A stretch of 64,000 bases of DNA from an uncultured Clostridia bacterium (lineage in GTDB: Bacteria > Bacillota > Clostridia > Christensenellales > UBA1242), in assembly GCA_934747885.1 (NCBI GenBank), contig CAKVHE010000001.1, positions 434,001 through 498,000 of the forward strand, read 5' to 3'. Within the stretch, counting starts at the first letter, position 1. Each line of letters begins with the position of its first letter. Positions 8,169-15,464 of the stretch are shown here, piece by piece. The notes under the pieces are model-generated. The model saw only the letters and a list, made by a program, of their open reading frames with translations, had not been told where the DNA came from and searched no databases. Made by a program: the position numbers and the translations under genes.

Positions 8169-8462
8169 TTAACTCAAACTATCAAAGAATTCAATCGACT
8201 TGCTGTCAGCGCTTAGTTGAACAATTGCCTTTTTGTAATTGCCGGTTAAGCCTGAATACTTGCCTTGTCTTTTAATTTTGCCGTGAACATTTGCCACGTT
8301 AACTTTGTCAACTTTTACTTTGAAAATTTGTTCCACCGCATTCTTTATAGAATCTTTGGTGGCATTTGGCGCTACTTCAAAGGTGTAGCGTTTGTTTGCA
8401 ATACCTTCGTAACTCTTTTCGCTGAGTACGGGTCTTATAATGATATCGTGTACGTTAGCCAT
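8169..8462 (-). CDS. rplW: 50S ribosomal protein L23
   Basis: L23 is at the tunnel exit, where it binds trigger factor and SRP. The 97-residue protein has the signatures DIIIRPVLSEKSYE and YTFEVAPNATKDSIKNAVEQIFKVKVDKVNVANVHGK. Length is normal. Its start overlaps the rplD stop by one base. Confidence 0.98.
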   Translation of the reverse strand: MANVHDIIIRPVLSEKSYEGIANKRYTFEVAPNATKDSIKNAVEQIFKVKVDKVNVANVHGKIKRQGKYSGLTGNYKKAIVQLSADSKSIEFFDSLS

Positions 8463-9082
8463 TATTCTGCGTAAGCCTCCTCTATCTTTTTGATAGCAGA
8501 CTTGGTGATAATCAACTTTTCATTTTTTACAATTTGGTAAGTTGATAGCACATCTGCGTTACTTACTTCAATTTTTGGAAGGTTGCGACCAGCAAGTACT
8601 ACTTTTTCGTTTGCACTGTCTGTTACAACAACTGCCGACTTTTCAACTTTTAGGTTTGCAAGCACGTCCGCCATTGCTTTGGTTTTTGCTTCGATGTCTA
8701 GGTCATCTAGTACGATAACATTCTTTTCATCAAAGCGAGTGCTGATTGCGCTTTTGAAAGCAAGTTCTTTAACTTTCTTGTTAACTTTTTTAGAAAAGTC
8801 ACGTGGTTTTGGTGCAAATACCACACCACCTTTTATCCATTGTGGAGCGCGAATAGAACCTTGACGAGCATTACCTGTGCCCTTTTGTTTCCAAGGTTTG
8901 CGACCACCACCACTTACTTCACTGCGGGTAAGTGCCGATTTTGTTCCTTGACGAGCGTTTGCAAGCGTTGCAACAACAACTTGATGAATAACTGCTTCGT
9001 TGTATGGTACCGCAAAGACACTGTCTTTTAAGGTCATCTTGCCAACTTCTTCGCCCTTTATGTTATATACCTTAGTTTGCAT
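8462..9082 (-). CDS. rplD: 50S ribosomal protein L4
   Basis: L4 lines the exit tunnel and, in some bacteria, represses the S10 operon by binding its leader. The 206-residue protein contains RQGTKSALTRSEVSGGGRKPWKQKGTGNARQGSIRAPQWIKGG (the extended tunnel loop) and a Rossmann-like C-terminus. Length is normal. It is encoded behind a structured leader (10080-10130) that could be its regulatory target. Confidence 0.98.
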   Translation of the reverse strand: MQTKVYNIKGEEVGKMTLKDSVFAVPYNEAVIHQVVVATLANARQGTKSALTRSEVSGGGRKPWKQKGTGNARQGSIRAPQWIKGGVVFAPKPRDFSKKVNKKVKELAFKSAISTRFDEKNVIVLDDLDIEAKTKAMADVLANLKVEKSAVVVTDSANEKVVLAGRNLPKIEVSNADVLSTYQIVKNEKLIITKSAIKKIEEAYAE

Positions 9083-9093
9083 TTTTCTTCTCC

Positions 9094-9720
9094 TTATTTT
9101 TTAACTGCCGTCTTTACAAATACCAAACCGCCTTTTGCGCCCGGAACAGCACCCTTTACAAGTAAAAGATTGCGTTCTGCGTCTACTTTTGCGATTTCTA
9201 GGTTTTGAATGGTTACGCGTTCAGCACCATATTGACCTGGCATTTTTTTGTTTTTAAATACTCTTGATGGGTCAGAGTTTGCACTCATCGAACCAACTTC
9301 GCGGTGAACCGGTCCGGTACCGTGAGTCATTTTCAAACGGTGTTGGTTCCAACGTTGAATTACGCCGGTAAATCCGCGACCTTTTGTGGTGCCGGTTACG
9401 TCTACTGTGTCGCCTACTTTAAATACGTCACATTTAACTTCGCTACCGATTTCTAGGTTTTCACCATCAATGTCAAATTCTTTTAAGTATTTTTTTGGAG
9501 CCACATTTGCTTTTTTAAGGTGACCCATTTCCGGTTTGTTAATGCGCGATGGTTTTACGTCCATAAATGCAAGTTGTACTGCATTGTAGCCATCGGTTTC
9601 AACCGTTTTCTTTTGTGAAACATAGCATGGACCTGCTTCTATTACAGTTACAGGAACTACTAGTCCGTTTTCAGTAAATATTTGGGACATTCCCAATTTC
9701 TTACCTAGTATTGCTTTCAT
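9094..9720 (-). CDS. rplC: 50S ribosomal protein L3
   Basis: L3 has a long loop reaching the peptidyl-transferase centre. The 208-residue product begins MKAILGKKLGMSQIFTENG and has GTTKGRGFTGVIQRWNQHRLKMTHGTGPVHREVGSMSANSDPSRVFKNKKMPGQYG. Length is normal. Confidence 0.99.
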   Translation of the reverse strand: MKAILGKKLGMSQIFTENGLVVPVTVIEAGPCYVSQKKTVETDGYNAVQLAFMDVKPSRINKPEMGHLKKANVAPKKYLKEFDIDGENLEIGSEVKCDVFKVGDTVDVTGTTKGRGFTGVIQRWNQHRLKMTHGTGPVHREVGSMSANSDPSRVFKNKKMPGQYGAERVTIQNLEIAKVDAERNLLLVKGAVPGAKGGLVFVKTAVKK

Positions 9721-9745
9721 TGTTTGTTTTCCTCCTGTCTCTGCA

Positions 9746-10054
9746 TTATAACTTAATTTTGATATCTACGCCCGATGGCAAATCAATCTTCATAAGCGAG
9801 TCTACGGTTTTTGAAGATGGATTGTAGATGTCAATAAGTCTTTTGTGTGTTCTTATTTCAAATTGTTCTCGGGAATCTTTGTGTTTGTGTGGTGAACGAA
9901 GTATTGTAACAACTTCCTTCTCGGTTGGCATTGGGATTGGTCCCGAAACCTGAGCCCCTGCCTTTTTTGCAGTGTCCACAATTCTTGCACAGCTTTGGTC
10001 TATAAGATTGTGGTCAAATGCTTTTAGTGTGATTCTAATTTTTTGTGTAGCCAT
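9746..10054 (-). CDS. rpsJ: 30S ribosomal protein S10 (NusE)
   Basis: S10 is a head protein of the 30S subunit and also the NusE component of transcription antitermination complexes. The 102-residue product starts MATQKIRITLKAFDHNLIDQS and contains SGPIPMPTEKEVVTILRSPHKHKDSREQFEIRTHKRLIDI. It is the first gene of the operon and is preceded by a GGAG ribosome binding site, a ~165-base leader and a consensus promoter. Confidence 0.99.
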   Translation of the reverse strand: MATQKIRITLKAFDHNLIDQSCARIVDTAKKAGAQVSGPIPMPTEKEVVTILRSPHKHKDSREQFEIRTHKRLIDIYNPSSKTVDSLMKIDLPSGVDIKIKL

Positions 10055-10079
10055 TGTTTTCTCCTTTTTTTATTTACCA

Positions 10080-10130
10080 GACAAGTTTGCTTCCCGTTGC
10101 AAGGTTTTTGGCTTTAAGCAAACCGCTGTC
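10080..10130 (-). promoter_or_regulatory. Hairpin in the S10 operon leader
   Basis: In the leader RNA, 5' GACAGCGGTTTGCTT (10130-10116) pairs with AAGCAAACTTGTC (10092-10080) around a ~23-base loop, with one small internal mismatch. It sits 26 bases before rpsJ. A structured S10 leader would suit autoregulation (L4-type in other bacteria), but no sequence match to a named leader family is claimed. Confidence 0.6.
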
Positions 10131-10227
10131 GCACCTTTGATTTTTTAGGCACTTTTGTCAGCCGAAGTTATCTCTTAGAAAATACAAATGAGTAACCTTC
10201 GACATCACCCCATACTGCAACTTGTAC

Positions 10228-10256
10228 ATTATACTAAACACACGGCCCCGTGTCAA
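10228..10256 (-). promoter_or_regulatory. Promoter of the S10-spc ribosomal operon
   Basis: A perfect TTGACA (10251-10256) and perfect TATAAT (10228-10233) are separated by 17 bases on the minus strand. The predicted start near 10221 gives a leader of about 165 bases before rpsJ. Confidence 0.93.
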
Positions 10257-10357
10257 GAGGTTTTTGAAAATTTTTCTAGCTTTTTTGCCCTTTTTCTTTT
10301 CTCTTTCAAAAAAAATTATTTTTTGTGCCTTTTTGACGCCATTTTTGCGGTTTCGGC

Positions 10358-10386
10358 TTTACATTTTGCGCTAGCTGGTATATAAT
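10358..10386 (+). promoter_or_regulatory. Promoter for the YwaF-like gene
   Basis: TTTACA (10358-10363), 17-base spacer, TATAAT (10381-10386), 60 bases before the start codon. It is divergent from the S10 promoter, which is about 100 bases away. Confidence 0.85.
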
Positions 10387-10446
10387 TTTCAAAAAATTTA
10401 ATCATATTTATATAGGCGCCCAACAGACTTATATAACGGAGTAAAT

Positions 10447-11268
10447 ATGCAAAACCTTGTTTTATCTAAATTTGGCGACTGGCTAATGCGCTTTTTCTTT
10501 GCAAAAGGTGTAGTTTATGCGCCAGTACAAGACTATATTTGGGGCACCATGCACCTAATTGTGCTTGCAATTGTTTTTGCCAGCACCATCGGCTGTTATT
10601 TTGTATTTAAACCGGTCAGCCATGACGGCCGCTACCGCGCCCTTAAAATTGTGTCATGGACACTTGCCGTCTGCGAAATTGTTACTCGCATTTCAAAACT
10701 GGTATATTTTGCCGACCTTGGACAACTAGATTTTGTTATGGCAGTAAAAATTATTGTGCCATTGCAGTTTTGCCAACTTATGGTTTGGGTAATTATTGTT
10801 GCCATCTTAACCAACAACCGCTCGGTCTTAAGTTTTGGTTGTTTGTGCGGACTACTTGGTGCCACCTTCTTTTTAGCCTACCCTATTGAAGGGCTTTCGG
10901 CAAGCTTTTTTAACATTCGCGCCTTTAATAGCGTGTTTACCCACTCGCTCGCCTTTGTCGCGGCCGTCAACCTTTTTGCCCTTGGCGAAGTTAAACTGGA
11001 AATGAAAGACCTCGGCAAAACCTTTTTGCTTCTTTTGGGCATTGTTGCCTATGGCGGACTTGCAAATCTAATCTTTAAAGGCGAAAACTATATGTTTATG
11101 ATCGAAAACCCAACCAAACTTACCTTTGGCAAAATTCCTTATCAAGTAATTTTTGCTTTGCTGGTTGCCGGATTTATTGTTGCCTGCTACTTTGGTTTTT
11201 GGCTGGTGGACAAAATAAGAGCGCGTCACGCCGAAAAAAAACAAACCGCAACCACGAAAAACAATTAA
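10447..11268 (+). CDS. YwaF/TMEM164-like integral membrane protein
   Basis: The 273-residue protein has about seven predicted membrane helices (around residues 34-52, 67-80, 95-120, 125-145, 160-180, 192-208 and 238-256) and a basic C-terminal tail (KIRARHAEKKQ). The pattern of one His in TM1 (MHLIVLAIV), a WTLAVCEI segment and a cytoplasmic Lys-rich end suggests the YwaF/TIGR02206 family of unknown function. That match is from memory and moderate. It has its own promoter, a GGAG ribosome binding site and a terminator, so it is monocistronic. Confidence 0.75.
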   Translation: MQNLVLSKFGDWLMRFFFAKGVVYAPVQDYIWGTMHLIVLAIVFASTIGCYFVFKPVSHDGRYRALKIVSWTLAVCEIVTRISKLVYFADLGQLDFVMAVKIIVPLQFCQLMVWVIIVAILTNNRSVLSFGCLCGLLGATFFLAYPIEGLSASFFNIRAFNSVFTHSLAFVAAVNLFALGEVKLEMKDLGKTFLLLLGIVAYGGLANLIFKGENYMFMIENPTKLTFGKIPYQVIFALLVAGFIVACYFGFWLVDKIRARHAEKKQTATTKNN

Positions 11269-11281
11269 ACCGTCAAACTTT

Positions 11282-11309
11282 AAAAGCAAGCCAAAACGGC
11301 TTGCTTTTT
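11282..11309. terminator. Intrinsic terminator after the YwaF-like gene
   Basis: Perfect stem AAAAGCAAGCC / GGCTTGCTTTT with a five-base loop and T-run, 14 bases after the stop codon. Confidence 0.88.
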
Positions 11310-11310
11310 A

Positions 11311-11339
11311 TTGTGCAAAAAACAAATTTGTGGTATAAT
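11311..11339 (+). promoter_or_regulatory. Promoter for the Nudix hydrolase gene
   Basis: TTGTGC, 17 bases, TATAAT (11334-11339), with an extended -10 (TGG before TATAAT). A GGAGGTG ribosome binding site follows before ATG 11367. Confidence 0.75.
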
Positions 11340-11366
11340 TATTGCAAAATTTTTTGGAGGTGAATT

Positions 11367-11879
11367 ATGGACATAAAAATTGACAGTGCTAATGAGCATT
11401 TTAAATTTAGAGTGGCGGGCATCGTCGAACACAACGGCAAATATTTGGCCGTAAAAATGGACAACAATGACTTTTACTGCTTGCCCGGCGGTCACGCCGA
11501 AATTGGCGAAGATACCGTTACTGCCACCAAGCGTGAAATGAGCGAAGAACTGGGCTATGAAGTAAAAGTTAAACGACTTGCCGGCATCGCGCAAAACTTT
11601 TACGACCGCCTTACAAAGGACGGCGCCACAAAAAAATTTCACGAATTTAGTTATTACTATATAGCGGAACCAGCAAATGCCGACCAAATTAACGAAAATA
11701 ACTACACCAGGCAAGAAAACGATAAAGGCGTTATAAAAACTTTGCAATTTGTTTGGCTAACCAAAGAGGAATTTAAAAAGGTGCCGTTTAGACCACAATT
11801 TGCCGCCAACCTACTCTCTTCCAATCGACCATTGCATATAATAAATAGAGGCGACGAAGCCGAAATTGCCGAAATGTAA
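11367..11879 (+). CDS. Nudix hydrolase
   Basis: The 170-residue protein carries a complete Nudix box: G42-x5-E48-x7-R56-E57 then E60-E61 and G63, the metal-binding loop of enzymes that hydrolyse nucleoside diphosphates linked to another group. The region before it (FRVAGIVEHNGKYLAVKMD) is the usual first strand of the fold. The substrate cannot be told from sequence. The gene stands alone between its own promoter and a tRNA gene. Confidence 0.92.
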   Translation: MDIKIDSANEHFKFRVAGIVEHNGKYLAVKMDNNDFYCLPGGHAEIGEDTVTATKREMSEELGYEVKVKRLAGIAQNFYDRLTKDGATKKFHEFSYYYIAEPANADQINENNYTRQENDKGVIKTLQFVWLTKEEFKKVPFRPQFAANLLSSNRPLHIINRGDEAEIAEM

Positions 11880-11911
11880 AAAATTTATCCCAAAATTATG
11901 AGGCAAAAATG

Positions 11912-11940
11912 TTGAAAATAACCACCGCTTGTGTTACAAT
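11912..11940 (+). promoter_or_regulatory. Probable promoter for tRNA-Thr
   Basis: TTGAAA (11912-11917), 17 bases, TACAAT (11935-11940) with TGn extension. It would give a leader of about 130 bases before the tRNA. No open frame of interest lies between, so the tRNA is the likely product. Confidence 0.65.
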
Positions 11941-12078
11941 ACCTTTTGTGCACCGCGGTGGCAAACTTTTGACATAAACCCACTACGCTTTTTAGCGCAC
12001 GGTCTTTTTGCCAAAACTCTGGCAGATAGCTCCCGCCAACCTTTGAACAAAACATTACAAAATTTCATAAAACTTTAC

Positions 12079-12154
12079 GCTCGTGTGGCTCAGTTGGTAG
12101 AGCAGCTGATTCGTAATCAGCAGGTCAGCGGTTCGAGTCCGCTCACGAGCTCCA
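12079..12154 (+). tRNA. tRNA-Thr (anticodon CGT)
   Basis: Full cloverleaf: acceptor GCTCGTG / CACGAGC, D-arm with GGCTCAGTTGGTAGAGC, anticodon stem GCTGA / TCAGC around TTCGTAA, T-arm with GGTTCGAGTCC, discriminator T and an encoded CCA. It reads ACG codons. Confidence 0.97.
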
Positions 12155-12165
12155 AGTGCGATTTA

Positions 12166-12192
12166 AGAAAAGCCTTATTGGCTTTTCTTTTT
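12166..12192 (+). terminator. Intrinsic terminator after tRNA-Thr
   Basis: Perfect stem AGAAAAGCC / GGCTTTTCT with loop TTATT and a following T-run. Confidence 0.9.
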
Positions 12193-12341
12193 GTTTACAA
12201 TCAAATTAAAACCGGCGACTTGACGATATTGCTACGCGGTGATATTTTTGCTGGCGCAAAGACCTTTTATTTTTGTCCTACGTCCCTACTTGTGCATCAA
12301 AAATACACAAGACAGTATACAAGATGTTATAAATTAAGAAA

Positions 12342-12371
12342 TTGCAATGCGGGTGCGGAATGTGGTATAAT
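12342..12371 (+). promoter_or_regulatory. Promoter upstream of the truncated hydrolase gene
   Basis: TTGCAA (12342-12347), 18-base spacer, TATAAT (12366-12371) with extended -10 (TGG). The downstream gene is decayed, so the promoter may now drive the HD-domain gene. Confidence 0.7.
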
Positions 12372-12437
12372 CAATATAGCAAGTTTAATAAATAAGCAAC
12401 TTGGTGCCAAGCATCAAAAATTCACTTTGGAGAGAAT

Positions 12438-12617
12438 ATGAAAAACTTTTTTATTATTCACGGCAGTTTTGGAAACAGCAAAGAACATTATTTACCTTGG
12501 CTAAAAAGCAAGCTAGAAAAATTGGGCGAAGTTGTTTGCGAAGACTTCCCTATTGGCATTGGGACTTGGACTATTTCAAAAGCAAATTATGATAAAGACA
12601 TCAAAGGTTTGATGTAA
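12438..12617 (+). pseudogene. Truncated alpha/beta hydrolase (RBBP9/YdeN-like), N-terminus only
   Basis: A good ribosome binding site (GGAGAG) and ATG start a 59-residue frame beginning MKNFFIIHGSFGNSKEHYLP, the first strand and oxyanion region of serine hydrolases of the RBBP9/YdeN type (IHGS motif followed by WLKSKLE). The reading frame then runs into unrelated AT-rich sequence and stops. The nucleophile motif (GxSxG) and the rest of the family's ~180 residues are missing. The break coincides with the drop in GC content at about 12590-12600. Confidence 0.7.
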
Positions 12618-12784
12618 CAGATAAAAGAACATTAGCGGTTCTTTTGTTTTTGATGGCAAATATGCCATTAGTTCATCCTACTTACAATGAAAACATTTAT
12701 AACATATATTTAGATAAGATATTTACTAATGCATCATATCGAGATGATTGGAATAAATTCTTAGAAGATATAGAAAATAGTTAA
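12611..12784 (+). pseudogene. C-terminal fragment of an unidentified AT-rich gene
   Basis: An open frame without a start encodes DVTDKRTLAVLLFLMAN and continues to EDIENS, stopping at 12782-12784. It lies directly after the truncated hydrolase and 15 bases before the HD gene. Composition matches the HD gene, not the hydrolase, so it is probably the remaining end of that gene's former upstream partner, joined to the hydrolase by a deletion or insertion. Family not recognised. Confidence 0.45.
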
Positions 12785-12799
12785 AGGCGAATAATAAAA

Positions 12800-13828
12800 A
12801 TGAGTAAATATTATGACAATATTAGCAAAGAAATAAAAGATTATTTTGAAATTTTAGAACCAAATTTCCCAGAATGGTTAAATGAATATATAGATACAAA
12901 AGAATTATTATCACAGCAATTTATTAGTGTTACTTGTGGCACTATATATTCAGACTTGTTTGAAAGCGATTTTTTCTTTTCAAGTCTAGACCATTCTGTT
13001 GCAGTCGCTTTAATTGTTTGGCATTTTACACATGATAAAAAACAAACTTTGTCTGGATTATTTCACGATATAGCAACACCTGCATTTAAGCATTGTATAG
13101 ATTTTCTTAATGGAGATTATATCACTCAAGAATCAACAGAAGATTTGACAACAGAAATAATAAAAAATTCAAAAGAAATTACAACCTTATTAAAAAGAGA
13201 TAATATTAAAATATCAGAAATAGATAATTATCATTTATATCCTATTGCTGATAATGATACACCTAAATTATCTGCTGATAGATTAGAATATTCACTATCA
13301 AATGCTTTATTTACTTATAGATTATTAGATGCAGAAATCATTAAAGAAATATATGATGATATTGAAATACAAACTAACGAAGAAAAAGAAATTGAATTAG
13401 GATTTAAAACTAAAAAAATTGCTAGAACCTTTGTTAAGGTTACGAGCCAATTATCCATTATATATCGTGAAGATAGAACTAGATATTCTATGCAACTAAT
13501 TGCTGATATTCTAAAAAAAATAAGTGATGAAAACAAAATTTCTAAAAAGGATTTATATGAATTAAAAGAAAGTGAAGTAATAGATATTATAGAATCTTCT
13601 AAATATAATGATATTTTTAATATTTGGAGAAATGCTAAAAAAGTAAAAACATCAAAAGAAGAACCTCAAAATGTTTATTATGTACATCATGGAGCAAAGA
13701 TTAGATATATTGATCCACTATTTAATGGTGAAAGGATTTCAAAGTGTTGTAAAATTGCTAACAAAATGATAGAAAATAATTTATCTTACGATATGAATAA
13801 TTATGTATATTTAGATTTTAATTTCTAA
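12800..13828 (+). CDS. HD-domain phosphohydrolase-like protein
   Basis: The 342-residue protein has an HD-type metal site: H65 (SLDHS), H89-D90 (FHDIA) and D160 (SADRLEYS), spaced as in the HD superfamily of nucleotide or nucleic-acid phosphohydrolases. The C-terminal part (from about residue 200) is Lys/Glu-rich and unassigned. The gene is strongly AT-rich (codons ending in A/T almost throughout), unlike the flanking genes, which suggests horizontal acquisition. The substrate is unknown. Confidence 0.78.
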   Translation: MSKYYDNISKEIKDYFEILEPNFPEWLNEYIDTKELLSQQFISVTCGTIYSDLFESDFFFSSLDHSVAVALIVWHFTHDKKQTLSGLFHDIATPAFKHCIDFLNGDYITQESTEDLTTEIIKNSKEITTLLKRDNIKISEIDNYHLYPIADNDTPKLSADRLEYSLSNALFTYRLLDAEIIKEIYDDIEIQTNEEKEIELGFKTKKIARTFVKVTSQLSIIYREDRTRYSMQLIADILKKISDENKISKKDLYELKESEVIDIIESSKYNDIFNIWRNAKKVKTSKEEPQNVYYVHHGAKIRYIDPLFNGERISKCCKIANKMIENNLSYDMNNYVYLDFNF

Positions 13829-13848
13829 TAATAAAGGGTATAAGAATT

Positions 13849-13890
13849 CCCCTACTAGAATTTATTCGGGAGTATAAATTCTAGTAGGGG
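13849..13890. repeat. Perfect 17-bp inverted repeat after the HD gene
   Basis: CCCCTACTAGAATTTAT and its exact complement flank an eight-base loop (TCGGGAGT). It starts 20 bases after the stop. There is no T-run on either side, so it is not a classical intrinsic terminator. It could be a processed 3' hairpin or a recombination site. Confidence 0.75.
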
Positions 13891-13956
13891 CTAGACATAG
13901 ATTTTATTCCCATATTAAAAAAATACAAAAATTGTATATAATTTATGCCCAAACAG

Positions 13957-14033
13957 CGCCCTCACTATTGGGGGCTTCTGTTTTGCGGTTTTTAACAAAA
14001 TGTGTAAGTTTTCCACAGTGGTCTGCGGAAATT
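13957..14033 (+). repeat. Intergenic repeat module, copy A
   Basis: The module starts with a terminator-like GC hairpin (GCCCTC-ACTATT-GGGGGC, 13958-13975), then TTTTTAACA (13989-13997), TTTTCCACA (14009-14017) and a palindrome CCACAG-N4-CTGCGG (14013-14028). Very similar copies follow the genes ending at 14686 and 17504. The rest of 13829-14182 has no credible gene. Confidence 0.8.
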
Positions 14034-14182
14034 GCGACAATTGGAAAATGTTTTGGGCAGCAAGTTGCTTATAAAGTAATATAGATAAAGGAAATTTGTA
14101 TACTCTTATCGAATTAAAAGTTATACAAGCTTATTGATGTAAAGACTTTACTCAAAAGTTTGATGTTTGATAGGAGTTACAA

Positions 14183-14686
14183 ATGATTGATTTAGATGTA
14201 AACGACAGTCTGCAAGTTAGGCAACAATTTTTTAAGGAACTAGAAAAATACTTCAACCTAAATTATCCAGAGTTCACAATCACCAACAAAAAAGTTGAAT
14301 GGTTTGCAATTTCACGCAAACACGACTTGCCTATTGGCAAAATTATGGTAAACGCGCGAGTGGAAGACGGGCATTTGCATGACATTAGCGTTTTTATTCC
14401 TGGCAAAACAGCAAAAATAATTTTTGACGAACTTTTTATGCAAAAAGAAAGGTTAGAAAGTTTTGTCGGTCACCCGCTTTGTTTTGACCGCAACAATAAC
14501 AAAGACGCAGCCAGAATTGGGCAGTTTAGCAAATACTCTACCAAACTGGACGCGTCAGCAGTTGCAATAAATAAAGATGCCCTACTCAATTTTGATTTAA
14601 AGGTGGAACAAGTTGCAAAAGAACTGGTAAAACTTTACGACGTCTTTATGCCAAAAGTTACCCGCATTGTAAACACTTCTCTTTAA
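14183..14686 (+). CDS. DUF4268-like protein of unknown function
   Basis: The 167-residue protein has the pattern seen in DUF4268 proteins: a short strand with IGKIMVNARVE, a KIIFDELFMQKERLESFVGHPL helix, a DAARIGQ segment and a final helix VAKELVKLYDVFMPKV. That assignment is from memory and only moderate. AGGAGT precedes the ATG by seven bases. DUF4268 domains are often found at the ends of nuclease-like defence or mobile proteins, and here the domain stands alone. GC content matches the host rather than the HD gene upstream. Confidence 0.6.
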   Translation: MIDLDVNDSLQVRQQFFKELEKYFNLNYPEFTITNKKVEWFAISRKHDLPIGKIMVNARVEDGHLHDISVFIPGKTAKIIFDELFMQKERLESFVGHPLCFDRNNNKDAARIGQFSKYSTKLDASAVAINKDALLNFDLKVEQVAKELVKLYDVFMPKVTRIVNTSL

Positions 14687-14693
14687 TTTTTAA

Positions 14694-14835
14694 CGCCCCC
14701 ACTATTGGGGGCTTTTATTTTGCGGTTTTTAACAAAATGTGTAAGTTTTCCACAGTGGGATGTGGATAAGAACCAAGTTTGTTAAAAACTGTTTTGTAAT
14801 AATTTGCTATATTGGCAAAATAATTTATCGCAAAT
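14694..14835 (+). repeat. Intergenic repeat module, copy B (extended)
   Basis: Terminator hairpin GCCCCC-ACTATT-GGGGGC directly after the stop codon, TTTTTAACA (14726-14734), TTTTCCACA (14746-14754) and a perfect canonical DnaA box in the inverse orientation (TGTGGATAA, 14761-14769). The following 65 bases, up to TTTGCTATATTGG, are repeated near 16720-16790. Confidence 0.8.
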
Positions 14836-14903
14836 AAGAGTTTAGAACGCGTTTGCACGACAGGTTCTTTGCACGCAGATAGTTTGCGCGCGCGAGGACT
14901 ACA

Positions 14904-14965
14904 ATTGCCGATATCGGCAATCTTTTAGGTGTTTATAGTTGCATTTTTGCCGATATCGGCAAAAA
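14904..14965. promoter_or_regulatory. Twin palindromic operator-like sites
   Basis: Two perfect palindromes share the core TTGCCGATATCGGCAA: ATTGCCGATATCGGCAAT (14904-14921) and a 22-bp version, TTTTTGCCGATATCGGCAAAAA less its outer A/T (14944-14965). Their centres are 42 bp apart, about four helical turns. They are nested with a TAGGTGT / ACACCTA inverted pair (14926-14932 and 14971-14977). A half-site GATATCGG recurs inside the promoter at 15048-15055. Confidence 0.75.
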
Positions 14966-15036
14966 TTTTACACCTACCTATCCTTGAAAAATCCTAACAC
15001 TTAATTGTGTAATAAAAAAAAGTGTGGTAATAAACA

Positions 15037-15064
15037 TTGACATTTAAGATATCGGTGTTACAAT
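15037..15064 (+). promoter_or_regulatory. Promoter with operator half-site in its spacer
   Basis: TTGACA (15037-15042), 16-base spacer, TACAAT (15059-15064). The spacer contains GATATCGG, matching half of the twin palindromes upstream, so binding there would block RNA polymerase. It drives the small genes at 15129 and 15179 and probably the DUF4417 gene. Confidence 0.75.
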
Positions 15065-15072
15065 GCCAGCAT

Positions 15073-15107
15073 AAAGGTTGAAGAAATTTATTTTCTCCAA
15101 CCTTTTG
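15073..15107 (+). promoter_or_regulatory. Leader hairpin, family member 1
   Basis: AAAGGTTG-(A)AGAAA pairs with TTTCT(C)-CAACCTTTT in the 5' leader, close to the expected transcript start. An almost identical hairpin lies at 35664-35695 before another toxin-like gene. It may be an attenuator or a stabilising 5' element. Confidence 0.55.
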
Positions 15108-15128
15108 CATTTTAAAAGGGAGTAAATT

Positions 15129-15179
15129 ATGAAAATTAAAAACAAATCAACTGACAAATTGCGCAAGGAGGTGTTATAA
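15129..15179 (+). CDS. Short leader ORF coupled to the next gene
   Basis: A 16-codon frame beginning MKIKNKSTDKLRKEVL has its own GGGAG ribosome binding site and contains the AAGGAGG of the next gene. Its stop overlaps the next ATG (TAATG). It may be a translational-coupling leader or the remnant N-terminus of a longer protein. It is too short for homology. Confidence 0.4.
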   Translation: MKIKNKSTDKLRKEVL

Positions 15180-15454
15180 TGGGTGCAGGCGGCGTTCCAA
15201 ATAGAGGAGTTGAAATTACCGAAGCTAATAGTCTAGAAAAGACTGGCCATCCTAATTCAAAAGTATTACGATATAAGAATGGTAAATTAAAACAAGCTAG
15301 ATGGTATGATAACGAAGGAAGAGCAATCCGCAATCGAGATTATGCTCACTCTGGAACTATGGATTTCCCACACGACCATGATTGGGACTGGAGCAGTGGT
15401 GAAGCAATTCGTGGCGAAGAGCATTTACAACCAGATTATAAAAACTATAATTAG
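15179..15454 (+). CDS. Small phage/polymorphic-toxin-like domain protein
   Basis: A 91-residue basic/aromatic protein with the run KVLRYKNGKLKQARWYDNEG, DYAHSG, FPHDHDWDW and a final RGEEHLQPDY. The pattern (ligand-rich HDHDW preceded by a YDxxGRAxRxxDY strand) resembles small domains found at the ends of phage head or polymorphic toxin proteins. No enzymatic activity can be assigned. AAGGAGG lies 8 bases upstream of the ATG, and the gene is translationally coupled to the leader ORF. It lies 10 bases before the DUF4417 gene. Confidence 0.6.
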   Translation: MGAGGVPNRGVEITEANSLEKTGHPNSKVLRYKNGKLKQARWYDNEGRAIRNRDYAHSGTMDFPHDHDWDWSSGEAIRGEEHLQPDYKNYN

Positions 15455-15464
15455 GGGGTCAAAT

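Noticed and set aside
11929..12441. A 170-codon frame running through tRNA-Thr
   Set aside because: It contains the complete tRNA and its terminator, so it cannot be a real gene.
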